Below are positions 53,104 through 61,625 of a stretch of 61,665 bases of DNA, piece after piece. Origin of the DNA: Limnochordia bacterium (lineage in GTDB: Bacteria; Bacillota; Limnochordia; DUMW01). Made by a program: the position numbers and the translations under genes. Where the stretch lies: positions 1-61,665 of the forward strand of contig JALNWK010000015.1 in assembly GCA_023230925.1 (NCBI GenBank), in the 5' to 3' direction. The notes beneath the pieces were generated by a model. It worked only from the letters and a program-made list of their open reading frames with translations. It did not search any database and was not told where the DNA came from. The stretch's first letter is position 1. Each line of letters begins with the position of its first letter.

Positions 53104-55107
53104 CTAGCTAGACTTAATTGCCTCAAAGGGACAAAACTGGATACAAGCCCCACACCGAATACATTTATCCTCTACAATAACGTGTGCATGCCCCTTCTCC
53201 CCTACGATGGCATTTTGCGGACACCGTTTGGCACAGAGGCCACATCCCCTACACTTATCCGCTTCGATAGTATAGGTAAGCAAGCTACGACACTGACCAG
53301 CAGGACATCTCCGCTCAAAAACGTGGGCATCGTACTCATCCCGGAAATAACGTAGGGTTGACAATACTGGATTAGGAGCAGTCTGACCTAGACCACAAGC
53401 AGCCGTATCCTTGATGGTCTCGGCTAGTTTTTCTAATTCCACTACACTTTGGAAGCGGAGTAGTGTATCATCCTCGGTCTCATCGGCCCGAGCTGATACG
53501 ATACGGTCCATGGTCTCTTTCATCCGTGCTGTTCCTTCTCTGCAGGGAATACACTTGCCGCAGGATTCATTACAGGTAAAACTGATGAAGAAACGGGCAA
53601 AATCCACCATGCAAGTATGATGATCTACAACCACCAGTCCACCGGAACCCATCATCGCACCGGCCTTAATAAGAGACTCATAATCCACCGGGGTATCCAA
53701 GAGCTCCTTGGGCAAACACCCTCCCGAAGGACCACCGATCTGGACCGCCTTGTACTCTCCACCGTTAATAATTCCCCCACCGATATCAAAGACAATCTCT
53801 CGAATACTGGTGCCCATAGGTACTTCGATTAAGCCAGTATTATTAATTTTCCCTGTTAATGCAAAGACCTTAGTTCCCTTGCTTTTCTCAGTTCCAATAC
53901 TAGCAAACCAATCAGCACCTTTGGACAGAATCGTCGGCACATTGGCAAAGGTCTCCACGTTGTTAATGCAGGTAGGCTTACCCCAAAGCCCTTTGCTTGC
54001 AGGATAAGGTGGTCGCGGTCTGGGCATACCCCTTTTACCTTCGATTGAAGCCAGCAGGGCTGTCTCCTCGCCACAAACAAAAGCCCCGGCACCTGTCTTG
54101 ATTTTCAGATGGAAGTTAAAGCCACTGCCTAGGATGTTATCTCCGATTAGTGCTAGTTCTTCCATGCGCGCTAGCGAGTTCTTCAGTTTCTGAATCGCCA
54201 AGGGATACTCAGCCCGTACATAGATGTATCCTTCTGAAGCGCCCATGGCATAGGCACCAATCAGGATGCCTTCCAACACACGATATGGATCACCTTCTAA
54301 CAGACTCCGGTCCATAAAGGCCCCAGGATCGCCTTCGTCTGCATTACAAACCAGGTACTTTTTGTCTGCAGTCTCCGCCGCGGCAAAGCCCCATTTGCGC
54401 CCCGTAGGAAAACCGCCACCTCCACGACCCCGTAATCCCGATGCGGTTACTGTCCCAATCACATCTGCCGGACTCATCTCTCCTAAGGCCTTAGATAACG
54501 CCACAAACCCACCACGATTGACATATTCGTCCAGCGAATCAGGGTTGATTAGTCCACAATTAGCCAAAGCCACCCGTTTTTGCTTCTTTAAAACGGGCAA
54601 GTCATAAATCAGGGGAAGCTCGTACTCCTTCAAGCCTTCCTGTTCCTCGCCCATGTAGGGAAAACGGCCAATGACCATCTCTGTAGGAATCACATCGTTT
54701 TCAAGATACTCAACTAGGTGTTTGACTTTGTCCTCGGTTACCGACCCAAAGGAAACTCGGGGGCGATTTGGTTTTTGAATATCAACAATGACCTCTCGAT
54801 GACATAAGCCAATACAACCGACCTGCTTAAACTCTACATCAAGACCTGACGCTTCGGTCAACTCATGGAGTTTAGCCCAAACCTTATCCGCACCTGATGC
54901 CAAACCGCAAGTACCCATACCAACAGTCACAACCGGTCGAATCAAGGCCAATCCATCAAGAACCGCCTTTATTTCCACTCTTTTCGCTTTACAGTCCGCA
55001 TCATCGTGGCATAAAGGCCCCTCCAAACGGCAGCGTATAAAATCTCGACAAGGGTTCTCCTTTGAGTGTGTACAACGATCACAGCATTTAGACATTAGTG
55101 TGCGCAT
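53104..55107 (-). CDS. hydB: [FeFe] hydrogenase NADH/FMN subunit (NuoF-like)
   Basis: A 667-residue HydB/HndC protein. An N-terminal extra Cys-rich stretch (CCDRCTHSKENPC) and thioredoxin-like [2Fe-2S] domain (VGMGTCGLASGA, VGCIGLCHREV) come first, then the NuoF core with the FMN/NADH site (LRGRGGGGFPTGRKW; CNADEGDPGAFMDRS), the SLBB region, the [4Fe-4S] site ESCGKCIPCREGT, and a C-terminal 2[4Fe-4S] ferredoxin domain (CRGCGLCAKRCP; CIRCGACIQFCP). It exchanges electrons with NAD(H). AAAAAGGGG precedes the ATG. It sits between hydC and hydA as in other hyd operons. Confidence 0.95.
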   Translation of the reverse strand: MRTLMSKCCDRCTHSKENPCRDFIRCRLEGPLCHDDADCKAKRVEIKAVLDGLALIRPVVTVGMGTCGLASGADKVWAKLHELTEASGLDVEFKQVGCIGLCHREVIVDIQKPNRPRVSFGSVTEDKVKHLVEYLENDVIPTEMVIGRFPYMGEEQEGLKEYELPLIYDLPVLKKQKRVALANCGLINPDSLDEYVNRGGFVALSKALGEMSPADVIGTVTASGLRGRGGGGFPTGRKWGFAAAETADKKYLVCNADEGDPGAFMDRSLLEGDPYRVLEGILIGAYAMGASEGYIYVRAEYPLAIQKLKNSLARMEELALIGDNILGSGFNFHLKIKTGAGAFVCGEETALLASIEGKRGMPRPRPPYPASKGLWGKPTCINNVETFANVPTILSKGADWFASIGTEKSKGTKVFALTGKINNTGLIEVPMGTSIREIVFDIGGGIINGGEYKAVQIGGPSGGCLPKELLDTPVDYESLIKAGAMMGSGGLVVVDHHTCMVDFARFFISFTCNESCGKCIPCREGTARMKETMDRIVSARADETEDDTLLRFQSVVELEKLAETIKDTAACGLGQTAPNPVLSTLRYFRDEYDAHVFERRCPAGQCRSLLTYTIEADKCRGCGLCAKRCPQNAIVGEKGHAHVIVEDKCIRCGACIQFCPFEAIKSS

Positions 55108-55111
55108 CTTT

Positions 55112-55609
55112 CTACCCCTTTTTCCTGTACAGATTGAGCATCTTCAGTACAGATTTTGGCGTCAGCTTGCCATGGAATTCTCCGTTGACCATCACAACAG
55201 GCGCCATACTGCATGCACCCAGACAGGCTACTGTTTCGAGCGTAAATAATCCATCCTCCGTGGTTTCTCCAGGATGTATATCCAATTCTGATTCCAGAGT
55301 CTGCAAGATTTCAGCAGCCCCACGCACATGACATGCGGTACCACAGCAAACACTGATTGTGTACTTACCTAGCGGCTTAAATCGAAACTGATTGTAAAAG
55401 GTCGCAACACCATAAACCTCAGCCGTTGATAGCCCTGTGTGCTTTGCTGCCGCCACGAGGGCTTTTCGCGGCAAGTACCCATACTTTTCTTGAACCTCTT
55501 GTAGCATCGGGATCAGATTCGCCGACTCTTTGCTGGGATACTTGCTTAGGATCTCCGTAATCCGCGGATCGGTGGTCACCCCACCGCATTGACACTGAGT
55601 AGTACTCAC
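55112..55609 (-). CDS. hydC: [FeFe] hydrogenase NuoE-like subunit
   Basis: A 165-residue HydC/HndA protein. Helical N-terminal part (ITEILSKYPSKESANLIPML) is followed by a thioredoxin-like [2Fe-2S] domain with cysteines in CCGTACHVRGA (CCGTAC) and CLGACSMAP. GGGAGG lies about 7 nt before the GTG at 55609; a TTG one codon earlier is closer to it. First gene of the leftward hydCBA operon, four bases before hydB, and downstream of a Rex operator. Confidence 0.94.
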   Translation of the reverse strand: MSTTQCQCGGVTTDPRITEILSKYPSKESANLIPMLQEVQEKYGYLPRKALVAAAKHTGLSTAEVYGVATFYNQFRFKPLGKYTISVCCGTACHVRGAAEILQTLESELDIHPGETTEDGLFTLETVACLGACSMAPVVMVNGEFHGKLTPKSVLKMLNLYRKKG

Positions 55610-55743
55610 CAAGATTCCTCCCCTTCATCTCCCACCATTAACAGGATTTTTGACTTTCAAAAAACTGAGCTGTCCTGCATGTCACCCGTAGCCAGCTCGC
55701 CTATGTTGTATTCAACAGAAATAGAGGAAAGCGTTCTTTGTGC

Positions 55744-55761
55744 TTGTGAACACATTCACAA
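55744..55761. promoter_or_regulatory. Rex operator in the hydC leader
   Basis: TTGTGAACACATTCACAA is a perfect inverted repeat with the Rex consensus TTGTGAA-N4-TTCACAA. It lies about 135 nt before hydC and about 37-54 nt after the transcript start predicted from the promoter at 55805-55833, so Rex would act as a block within the leader. The rex gene is in the same window (60782-61426). Confidence 0.88.
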
Positions 55762-55804
55762 AGAAAAGCCACAACACGAGTAATCTATCTCTCTCCCACG
55801 TTTG

Positions 55805-55833
55805 AGTATACTATAAAGGATTTTTTCAGTCAA
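55805..55833 (-). promoter_or_regulatory. Sigma-A-type promoter of hydCBA
   Basis: Leftward TTGACT (55833-55828), 17 nt, TATACT (55810-55805). The -35 is only 21 bp from the outermost CRISPR repeat. Confidence 0.75.
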
Positions 55834-55854
55834 CTGATTTTCGAGCCTAGGGAT

Positions 55855-58255
55855 GTTTCCATCCCTCATAGGAAGATCCAAAACATAGCCCTCGACGGAA
55901 CGCTGATCTATCGCACAAGGGGTTTCCATCCCTCATAGGAAGATCCAAAACATCCAGTCGGTACAGTGGACCGGGTACGTCTTCTCGAGTTTCCATCCCT
56001 CATAGGAAGATCCAAAACCTGGACCGCCTTTATGACGCTTACGAGTGACCCGGGTTTCCATCCCTCATAGGAAGATCCAAAACACCTAACCTCTTTCACA
56101 CGTTACGCACCCCCTTACATGTTTCCATCCCTCATAGGAAGATCCAAAACGTGGCGGAAATTGACATATTAGGACTGAATAAAGCAGTTTCCATCCCTCA
56201 TAGGAAGATCCAAAACTCGAAGGTGGCGCTAACCTTTGCCAACTCCGCATTAAGTTTCCATCCCTCATAGGAAGATCCAAAACACCATCGGGCCCCAGAA
56301 CACCACCGGACCATTTGTGTTTCCATCCCTCATAGGAAGATCCAAAACAGGAGACACCAAGAAGATTAACGTGTACAGGGCTACGTTTCCATCCCTCATA
56401 GGAAGATCCAAAACATTATTTGTGTTCGAAACACTGGGCCGGTGGGAATACGTTTCCATCCCTCATAGGAAGATCCAAAACTACCATCGGGCCCCAGAAC
56501 ACCACCGTGCCATTTGGGTTTCCATCCCTCATAGGAAGATCCAAAACTGCTTTGTCGCCATTATCCGCACCTGTCCCGTGGAAGTTTCCATCCCTCATAG
56601 GAAGATCCAAAACTCCAGGCCGTCCTCGCGGAGGAGGAGTGGAGGTAGTTTCCATCCCTCATAGGAAGATCCAAAACGGTTCACCAATCCGATCCTAGTG
56701 CAGCGAGAAACGTTTCCATCCCTCATAGGAAGATCCAAAACCCGTACGATGACTGTGATGTGGTGGCGTTGCTTGACGTTTCCATCCCTCATAGGAAGAT
56801 CCAAAACGTTTCGTAGTTCGATTCTTGATCTTGTGGCTTTCATCGTTTCCATCCCTCATAGGAAGATCCAAAACGCCGCCGGGTCGATGCGGTCCCTCGA
56901 CCTGGCCTTGTCGTTTCCATCCCTCATAGGAAGATCCAAAACTTTGCGTCTTGCCTTGTCACTGCATTTCCCATCGCCGTTTCCATCCCTCATAGGAAGA
57001 TCCAAAACGTGGCTTCCCTTAAGGCATTAGAACCCTTGATATGTTTCCATCCCTCATAGGAAGATCCAAAACTTCCCCTTGGCAAAAAGCTTATTAAGGT
57101 GTTGAAGGTTTCCATCCCTCATAGGAAGATCCAAAACAGGGAACAGCGTAGAAATAGCCTCAATGTTGCCACGTTTCCATCCCTCATAGGAAGATCCAAA
57201 ACAAGACAGCCCAACGTTTGCCCCACCTCGATGCATGGGTTTCCATCCCTCATAGGAAGATCCAAAACGATGATGAGGACGGGGGAAGATTATACAAATT
57301 AATGTTTCCATCCCTCATAGGAAGATCCAAAACGTAGCTTCCCTTGCTTCATTAAATCCCTTGCATACTGTTTCCATCCCTCATAGGAAGATCCAAAACG
57401 GCTCCCCCGTTGCGTCATGGGGTGACCTACAGCAGTTTCCATCCCTCATAGGAAGATCCAAAACCACGAAGCTAGCTGATGACCTGGGCTATATTGAGAA
57501 GTTTCCATCCCTCATAGGAAGATCCAAAACCATCATTCTCGATCGCTATTGTTCGTGCCCAATTCGGTTTCCATCCCTCATAGGAAGATCCAAAACTCCC
57601 AAAACTCCGATTCTATTTGAATGAGGCACTGAAGTTTCCATCCCTCATAGGAAGATCCAAAACGGTGCGACGGAAACAGCTTTCGCTAAACAGATGGAAA
57701 GTTTCCATCCCTCATAGGAAGATCCAAAACGTCTATCGTCGCACTTGCTATGCTGTCCGTGCTTGGTTTCCATCCCTCATAGGAAGATCCAAAACATTAC
57801 TGCCCTCTATGCTCGGGTCTCCACAGAGGAAGTTTCCATCCCTCATAGGAAGATCCAAAACCTGCTTGGTCTGCTGCCATACCATAAGAGTTCAGGAGTT
57901 TCCATCCCTCATAGGAAGATCCAAAACCGCCGAAGAGGTTTGATTTCAAGATCGAACCCCGTGTTTCCATCCCTCATAGGAAGATCCAAAACTAATAGAG
58001 TGATCCCATACTAAAGTGCAACTGTGGAGGTTTCCATCCCTCATAGGAAGATCCAAAACGGCAAAGCGCATTATCAGCACTATCAGATATGGGGGTTTCC
58101 ATCCCTCATAGGAAGATCCAAAACAAAGACCCATCAAATTCCTCATGTAGGAGAGGCATGTTTCCATCCCTCATAGGAAGATCCAAAACCATCTGTGGTC
58201 ATGAGGTACTCAAGCCCGTTGAGACGTTTCCATCCCTCATAGGAAGATCCAAAAC
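55855..58255 (-). CRISPR. CRISPR array, 37 repeats and 36 spacers
   Basis: The 30-bp repeat starts GTTTCCATCC and ends GATCCAAAAC on the plus strand; all 37 copies looked identical. Spacers are 34-38 nt. On the minus strand the repeat begins GTTTTGGATC and ends GGGATGGAAAC, the form with a terminal ATGGAAAC (like ATTGAAAC) crRNA 5' tag found with type I-B and type III systems of Firmicutes, so transcription is probably leftward. The inverted-repeat element beyond the right end fits a leader there. Repeat starts run from 55855 to 58226 at steps of 64-68. No cas gene is in the window, so the subtype is inferred only from the repeat. The repeats cause long false open frames on both strands. Confidence 0.97.
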
Positions 58256-58678
58256 CCTTGTTACACTGGGATTTCCTTGTTGCGAGTACGCGTGTGTCTA
58301 TGCAGTAGCAGATCGACCAATTTAGCATTACTCCCATCGTACTGCGGAAATCCAGGTTTCTGTGTGAATCTGTAAAGCGCGTCGATCCCCCGGGGTTTTC
58401 GCGCTACTGGAGGTCGACGCGGTATGCCGAACAATCCAGTTGGTTCTCTTAATAACAGGATAGTCCATGAAGGACGGTATTGTCAATTGTATAAGTGCCG
58501 AGCCTCTTCAAGTGGTTATTACTCTGAGTTGTTATACATCCGTGTTTGTTGATATCGGTGGTCTACTTGTATTGGGATTCAATGCTGGAAGCTATCTCTG
58601 GTTTATACTGGAGATGGCTTCCTTCAACTTTTAACAATATATAAGTGCGTTATCAATGGACGTGTAGTGTCTATGTTC
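58256..58678 (-). promoter_or_regulatory. Probable CRISPR leader region
   Basis: A gene-free 420-bp stretch beyond the right end of the array. It holds an inverted repeat GCGTCGA (58379-58385) and TCGACGC (58414-58420) around a CCCCCGGGG core (58387-58395), a layout I associate with leaders of arrays having this repeat type. Farther right, GGAAGCTATCTC and GAGATGGCTTCC (58588-58623) form a strong hairpin that may end the polyferredoxin transcript. No clear promoter was seen. Confidence 0.55.
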
Positions 58679-59737
58679 CTAGATTAAGTAGCCTTCAGCC
58701 AATTCCCGGTGCCGTGCGCATGTTGGACACACCGCCTCACAGTTGATGGGTACCGTAATTGACCGATCACAGTAGATGCAGTTAGCCATACGAAATCTAG
58801 CTAAGGTCTTGGGACTTGCATGCCTGAACTGCCCTGTGTTACCGGCTCTAAGCTTAATGACCTCCTCAGGACATAGCTCGGTGCACAACCCACAGTTGAT
58901 ACACCTATACACATCAAATTGTAGAGAGACTTCCTTCTTTGCAGTTATTAGATTAAGGGCATGGGTAGGACAGATACGCGCACAGAAGCCACATCCATTA
59001 CAGTATTCACTCAGCAATTTAATATTACCATAGTTGTGCCAGGATAGCGAAACACGACTAACAATCTTCGTCTCAGACAGGGCTCTAGCCAGAATATCCC
59101 GTTTTTCTACCACCGATTGCCTATCGTCCTGGCGTAGGATCTGGAGTTTTCCCTTTAGTTTGCGGGCAAAGCCCTTAAACTGCCGCCGGACCCTGGGGAT
59201 CGTTGGTGTGTTGGACTTATCACAGAGTCTAATCTTAAATGGCTTACGTACACCTTTGAGGATCTGCCGAGCACACTGTATGTTCTTTTTCACTATTTTG
59301 ACGTTTTTGTTTTGTCTACAGGTGCGGCAGGGACTGGTGTCAATCTCAAGATAGCCTGCAGGGTGCAAGATCCCCAATGCAACCAAAAGACATTCATTCA
59401 GCCATCCTATACAGGGAACAACCAGATCAGTAGCTGTTGATGTAGCCCGTTCACAAACAATCCGCAGCTTGGATTGGTCCTTTGTCTTTTTTAATGCATC
59501 GTTCAGCCACTGTTCATAGGACACATCAGCTAAATGAAATACTTCAGTCGGACAAGTATTAACACATACGCCACAACCGGTACATTTGTCGGTAGCAATG
59601 TTAATGCCATGCTTTAAGCTAATTGCTCCTGTAGGACATGAATCTGCACAGGCAGCGCAGTCGTATCCCGTATGTCTATTGATCAGACATTGCTGTGGAC
59701 GAAAACAAAGGTAACCGGCTGCCCTTTTTCTAACCAA
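58679..59737 (-). CDS. Polyferredoxin-like iron-sulfur protein, unknown role
   Basis: A cytosolic protein of 352 residues. A first Cys group has C-x9-C-A-A-C-A-D-S-C-P form (about 19-36), then CTGCGVCVNTCP (about 52-63), a middle domain (about 90-230) with conserved-looking VVPCIGWLNECLL and SPCRTC, a second pair CNGCGFCARICP and CINCGLCTELCP (about 255-310), and a C-terminal CIYC...CPTC zinc-ribbon-like end. The middle domain weakly recalls MvhD-type electron-transfer domains. The TTG at 59737 has AAAGGAGGG 6 nt upstream and replaces the ATG at 59761. Possibly electron transfer; no partner oxidoreductase is adjacent. Confidence 0.75.
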   Translation of the reverse strand: MVRKRAAGYLCFRPQQCLINRHTGYDCAACADSCPTGAISLKHGINIATDKCTGCGVCVNTCPTEVFHLADVSYEQWLNDALKKTKDQSKLRIVCERATSTATDLVVPCIGWLNECLLVALGILHPAGYLEIDTSPCRTCRQNKNVKIVKKNIQCARQILKGVRKPFKIRLCDKSNTPTIPRVRRQFKGFARKLKGKLQILRQDDRQSVVEKRDILARALSETKIVSRVSLSWHNYGNIKLLSEYCNGCGFCARICPTHALNLITAKKEVSLQFDVYRCINCGLCTELCPEEVIKLRAGNTGQFRHASPKTLARFRMANCIYCDRSITVPINCEAVCPTCARHRELAEGYLI

Positions 59738-59953
59738 GGCGTACCCTCCTTTGTAGCACATTTGCCTGGAGAGATTGACTGTTTTTGAGTCTAGATCCCC
59801 TCAACTTTATCTACAGACGTTCAACCCAAGCAAGGATTTCCTGAGGTGTTACACTTAATCACAGAAATACCCATATGAAGTAGCGGTCCGAACAAGATTG
59901 GATTTCCTAATGTCTAATATATCATGTGGCTGCTTAATTGCAAGTCAGGGGCA

Positions 59954-60709
59954 TTAGTCTGTGACCTCTGCACATAGAATACCAAAGGTGCCTCCGAGGA
60001 ATACCTGGGCAAAGGGTGGGCCGAATCCAACCTTTTCAAACATCCCTAGGAGAGTATTGATGCTGGGAAATGAGGTGAGTGAATTGGGTAGATAGGTATA
60101 TTCACCCCCAGGAGCAAACAAACCAGCCACCCGAGGGACAATCTGGTGTAAGTAGAAACGAACGAAAGGTGAAAGCAAGCTTCCCTCTGGCTGGAATACC
60201 TCCAGACAAACAAAGCGGCCTCGGGGCTTGAGGATACGACGGACCTCACCTAGGACAGTCTCAATCTCGGGAACATTGCGCAGGGCAAAACCCATCAAGA
60301 CGCGTTCAGCAAATCCGTCAGGAAAGGAAAAGGTGCGCACGTCTTCTACTGCAAAGTGTACTTGGCGTTCCACTCTCCGTTGTCTTGCCTTCTCTCGAGC
60401 CAGATCAAGCATTGGTGCACAAAAGTCAACTCCATAGACCATCCCTTCGCTGCCAACATGTCTGACAGCCCTAAGAGCCAGTTCCCCGGTACCGGTACCG
60501 GCATCAACAACAATAGAGCCCTTTTGAATTCCTGCGGCAATTACGGCTTGACGGCGGAGATAGCCATCGAAACCAAAGGTCAAGAGCCTGTTTAGGAAGT
60601 CGTACTCATTGACTATGTTAGAAAACAGTCGGTGCACATCATCGCTTCTGTTTCCACTGGTGCTTAAGGCTACCCTCCGCCACCGATCATCTAGAGAACC
60701 ATCTTTCAA
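59954..60709 (-). CDS. ubiE: Demethylmenaquinone/ubiquinone methyltransferase-like protein
   Basis: SAM-dependent methyltransferase of about 251 residues of the UbiE/MenG family. VHRLFSNIVNEYDFLNRLLTFG matches the family N-terminus (in part), VVDAGTGTGELAL is the SAM site, and VLMGFALRNVPE and RILKPRGRFVCLEVFQP are conserved. It would make the last step of menaquinone synthesis, but no other men gene is in view and many strict anaerobes lack quinones, so another substrate is possible. The start is TTG; the exact start is uncertain. Confidence 0.85.
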   Translation of the reverse strand: MKDGSLDDRWRRVALSTSGNRSDDVHRLFSNIVNEYDFLNRLLTFGFDGYLRRQAVIAAGIQKGSIVVDAGTGTGELALRAVRHVGSEGMVYGVDFCAPMLDLAREKARQRRVERQVHFAVEDVRTFSFPDGFAERVLMGFALRNVPEIETVLGEVRRILKPRGRFVCLEVFQPEGSLLSPFVRFYLHQIVPRVAGLFAPGGEYTYLPNSLTSFPSINTLLGMFEKVGFGPPFAQVFLGGTFGILCAEVTD

Positions 60710-60781
60710 ACAATACCACCAAGATTGGGATCAGGCCGCACCCTCTTGGTTTCCCCCCTTCCGACAATCTGTTCGCTACCG

Positions 60782-61426
60782 TTACTGACTAGAATAATAG
60801 GCCAAGCGTTGCATCTCCAAACTTAGGTCGGTACTGGTTACATGAACATCCTCTGGTACAGTGACCTTAATCGGTGCGAAGTTGAGGATCGCCTTGATCC
60901 CTGCGGCAACCAGCAGATCTGCTACTGCTTGGGCACTTGGGGCAGGTACGGTGATTAACCCCATCCGAATATCATGTCTGCGAACCCTCTCTGGTATTTT
61001 GTCCAAGGAATCGATAACAATACCATCTACATTGGCCCCGATTTTGTTGGGATCATTGTCGAATAGGGCAACAACATGCAAATTGAAATGATCCTCATCG
61101 TTGTAACGTCGGTGAACATAACGGGTTAAAGCAAGGCCTAAGCTACCAACCCCTACCAAGGCAACGGCAACCTCACGATCCAAGTTTAGGATCACTTGCA
61201 GCCGATTCCGGAGAAACTCTACATCGTAGCCAACTCCTTGTTTCCCGAACTCACCAAACCAAGCAAGATCCTTCCTCACTAAAGACGGGCTTACCCCGGC
61301 GCGATCCCCAAGTTCCTGGGAGGAGATCAGCGGGGTATCCACAGTCTTACTATATTCATCTAAAACCCGCATGTATAGCGGTAGCCGCCGTACAACAGCA
61401 TCAGAAATCTTTTTCATCCGCATCAT
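60782..61426 (-). CDS. rex: Redox-sensing repressor Rex
   Basis: A 214-residue dimeric repressor that leaves DNA when NADH is high. The winged helix (RRLPLYMRVLDEY, then ISSQELGDRAGVSPSLVRKDLAWFG, in parts) is followed by a Rossmann NADH domain with VALVGVGSLGLAL (about 86-98) and the C-terminal helix that swaps into the partner. GGGAGG precedes two adjacent ATG codons. A consensus Rex site lies before hydCBA, its likely target. The tail of the window holds its upstream region with TATAAT (61454-61449). Confidence 0.95.
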   Translation of the reverse strand: MMRMKKISDAVVRRLPLYMRVLDEYSKTVDTPLISSQELGDRAGVSPSLVRKDLAWFGEFGKQGVGYDVEFLRNRLQVILNLDREVAVALVGVGSLGLALTRYVHRRYNDEDHFNLHVVALFDNDPNKIGANVDGIVIDSLDKIPERVRRHDIRMGLITVPAPSAQAVADLLVAAGIKAILNFAPIKVTVPEDVHVTSTDLSLEMQRLAYYSSQ

Positions 61427-61579
61427 AAAACCTCCCTCGGGATGTCTAATTATATGCTGCCCCTACCGGGGTATGACATATTAAGACTTAGTAATTAATC
61501 GCTTACTTTCTCTTTCTATAGTCCCAATTCCTCTTTCGGATCCGAGCTATTTGCGATGTTTGGAAGTAGGCATTGTAAC

Positions 61580-61625
61580 GGGATTTGCTCTTGGGGCAAA
61601 AATGTGTTTACCCCAAGACGATCCC
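61580..61625. repeat. Hairpin-forming sequence near the right edge
   Basis: CTTGGGG (61590-61596) and CCCCAAG (61611-61617) pair around a 14-nt loop, with outer GGGAT and ATCCC also matching. No T-run or gene context is available, so the role is open. Confidence 0.35.

Noticed and set aside
58256..58320. Sequence after the last repeat as a further spacer
   Set aside because: No repeat, even degenerate, follows at the expected distance, so it is treated as flank or leader.
55908..58337. Many open frames over the CRISPR array with repeated FPSLIGRSKT, VLDLPMRDGN or FGSSYEGWK
   Set aside because: These are translations of the 30-bp repeat in different frames, not a repeat protein family.
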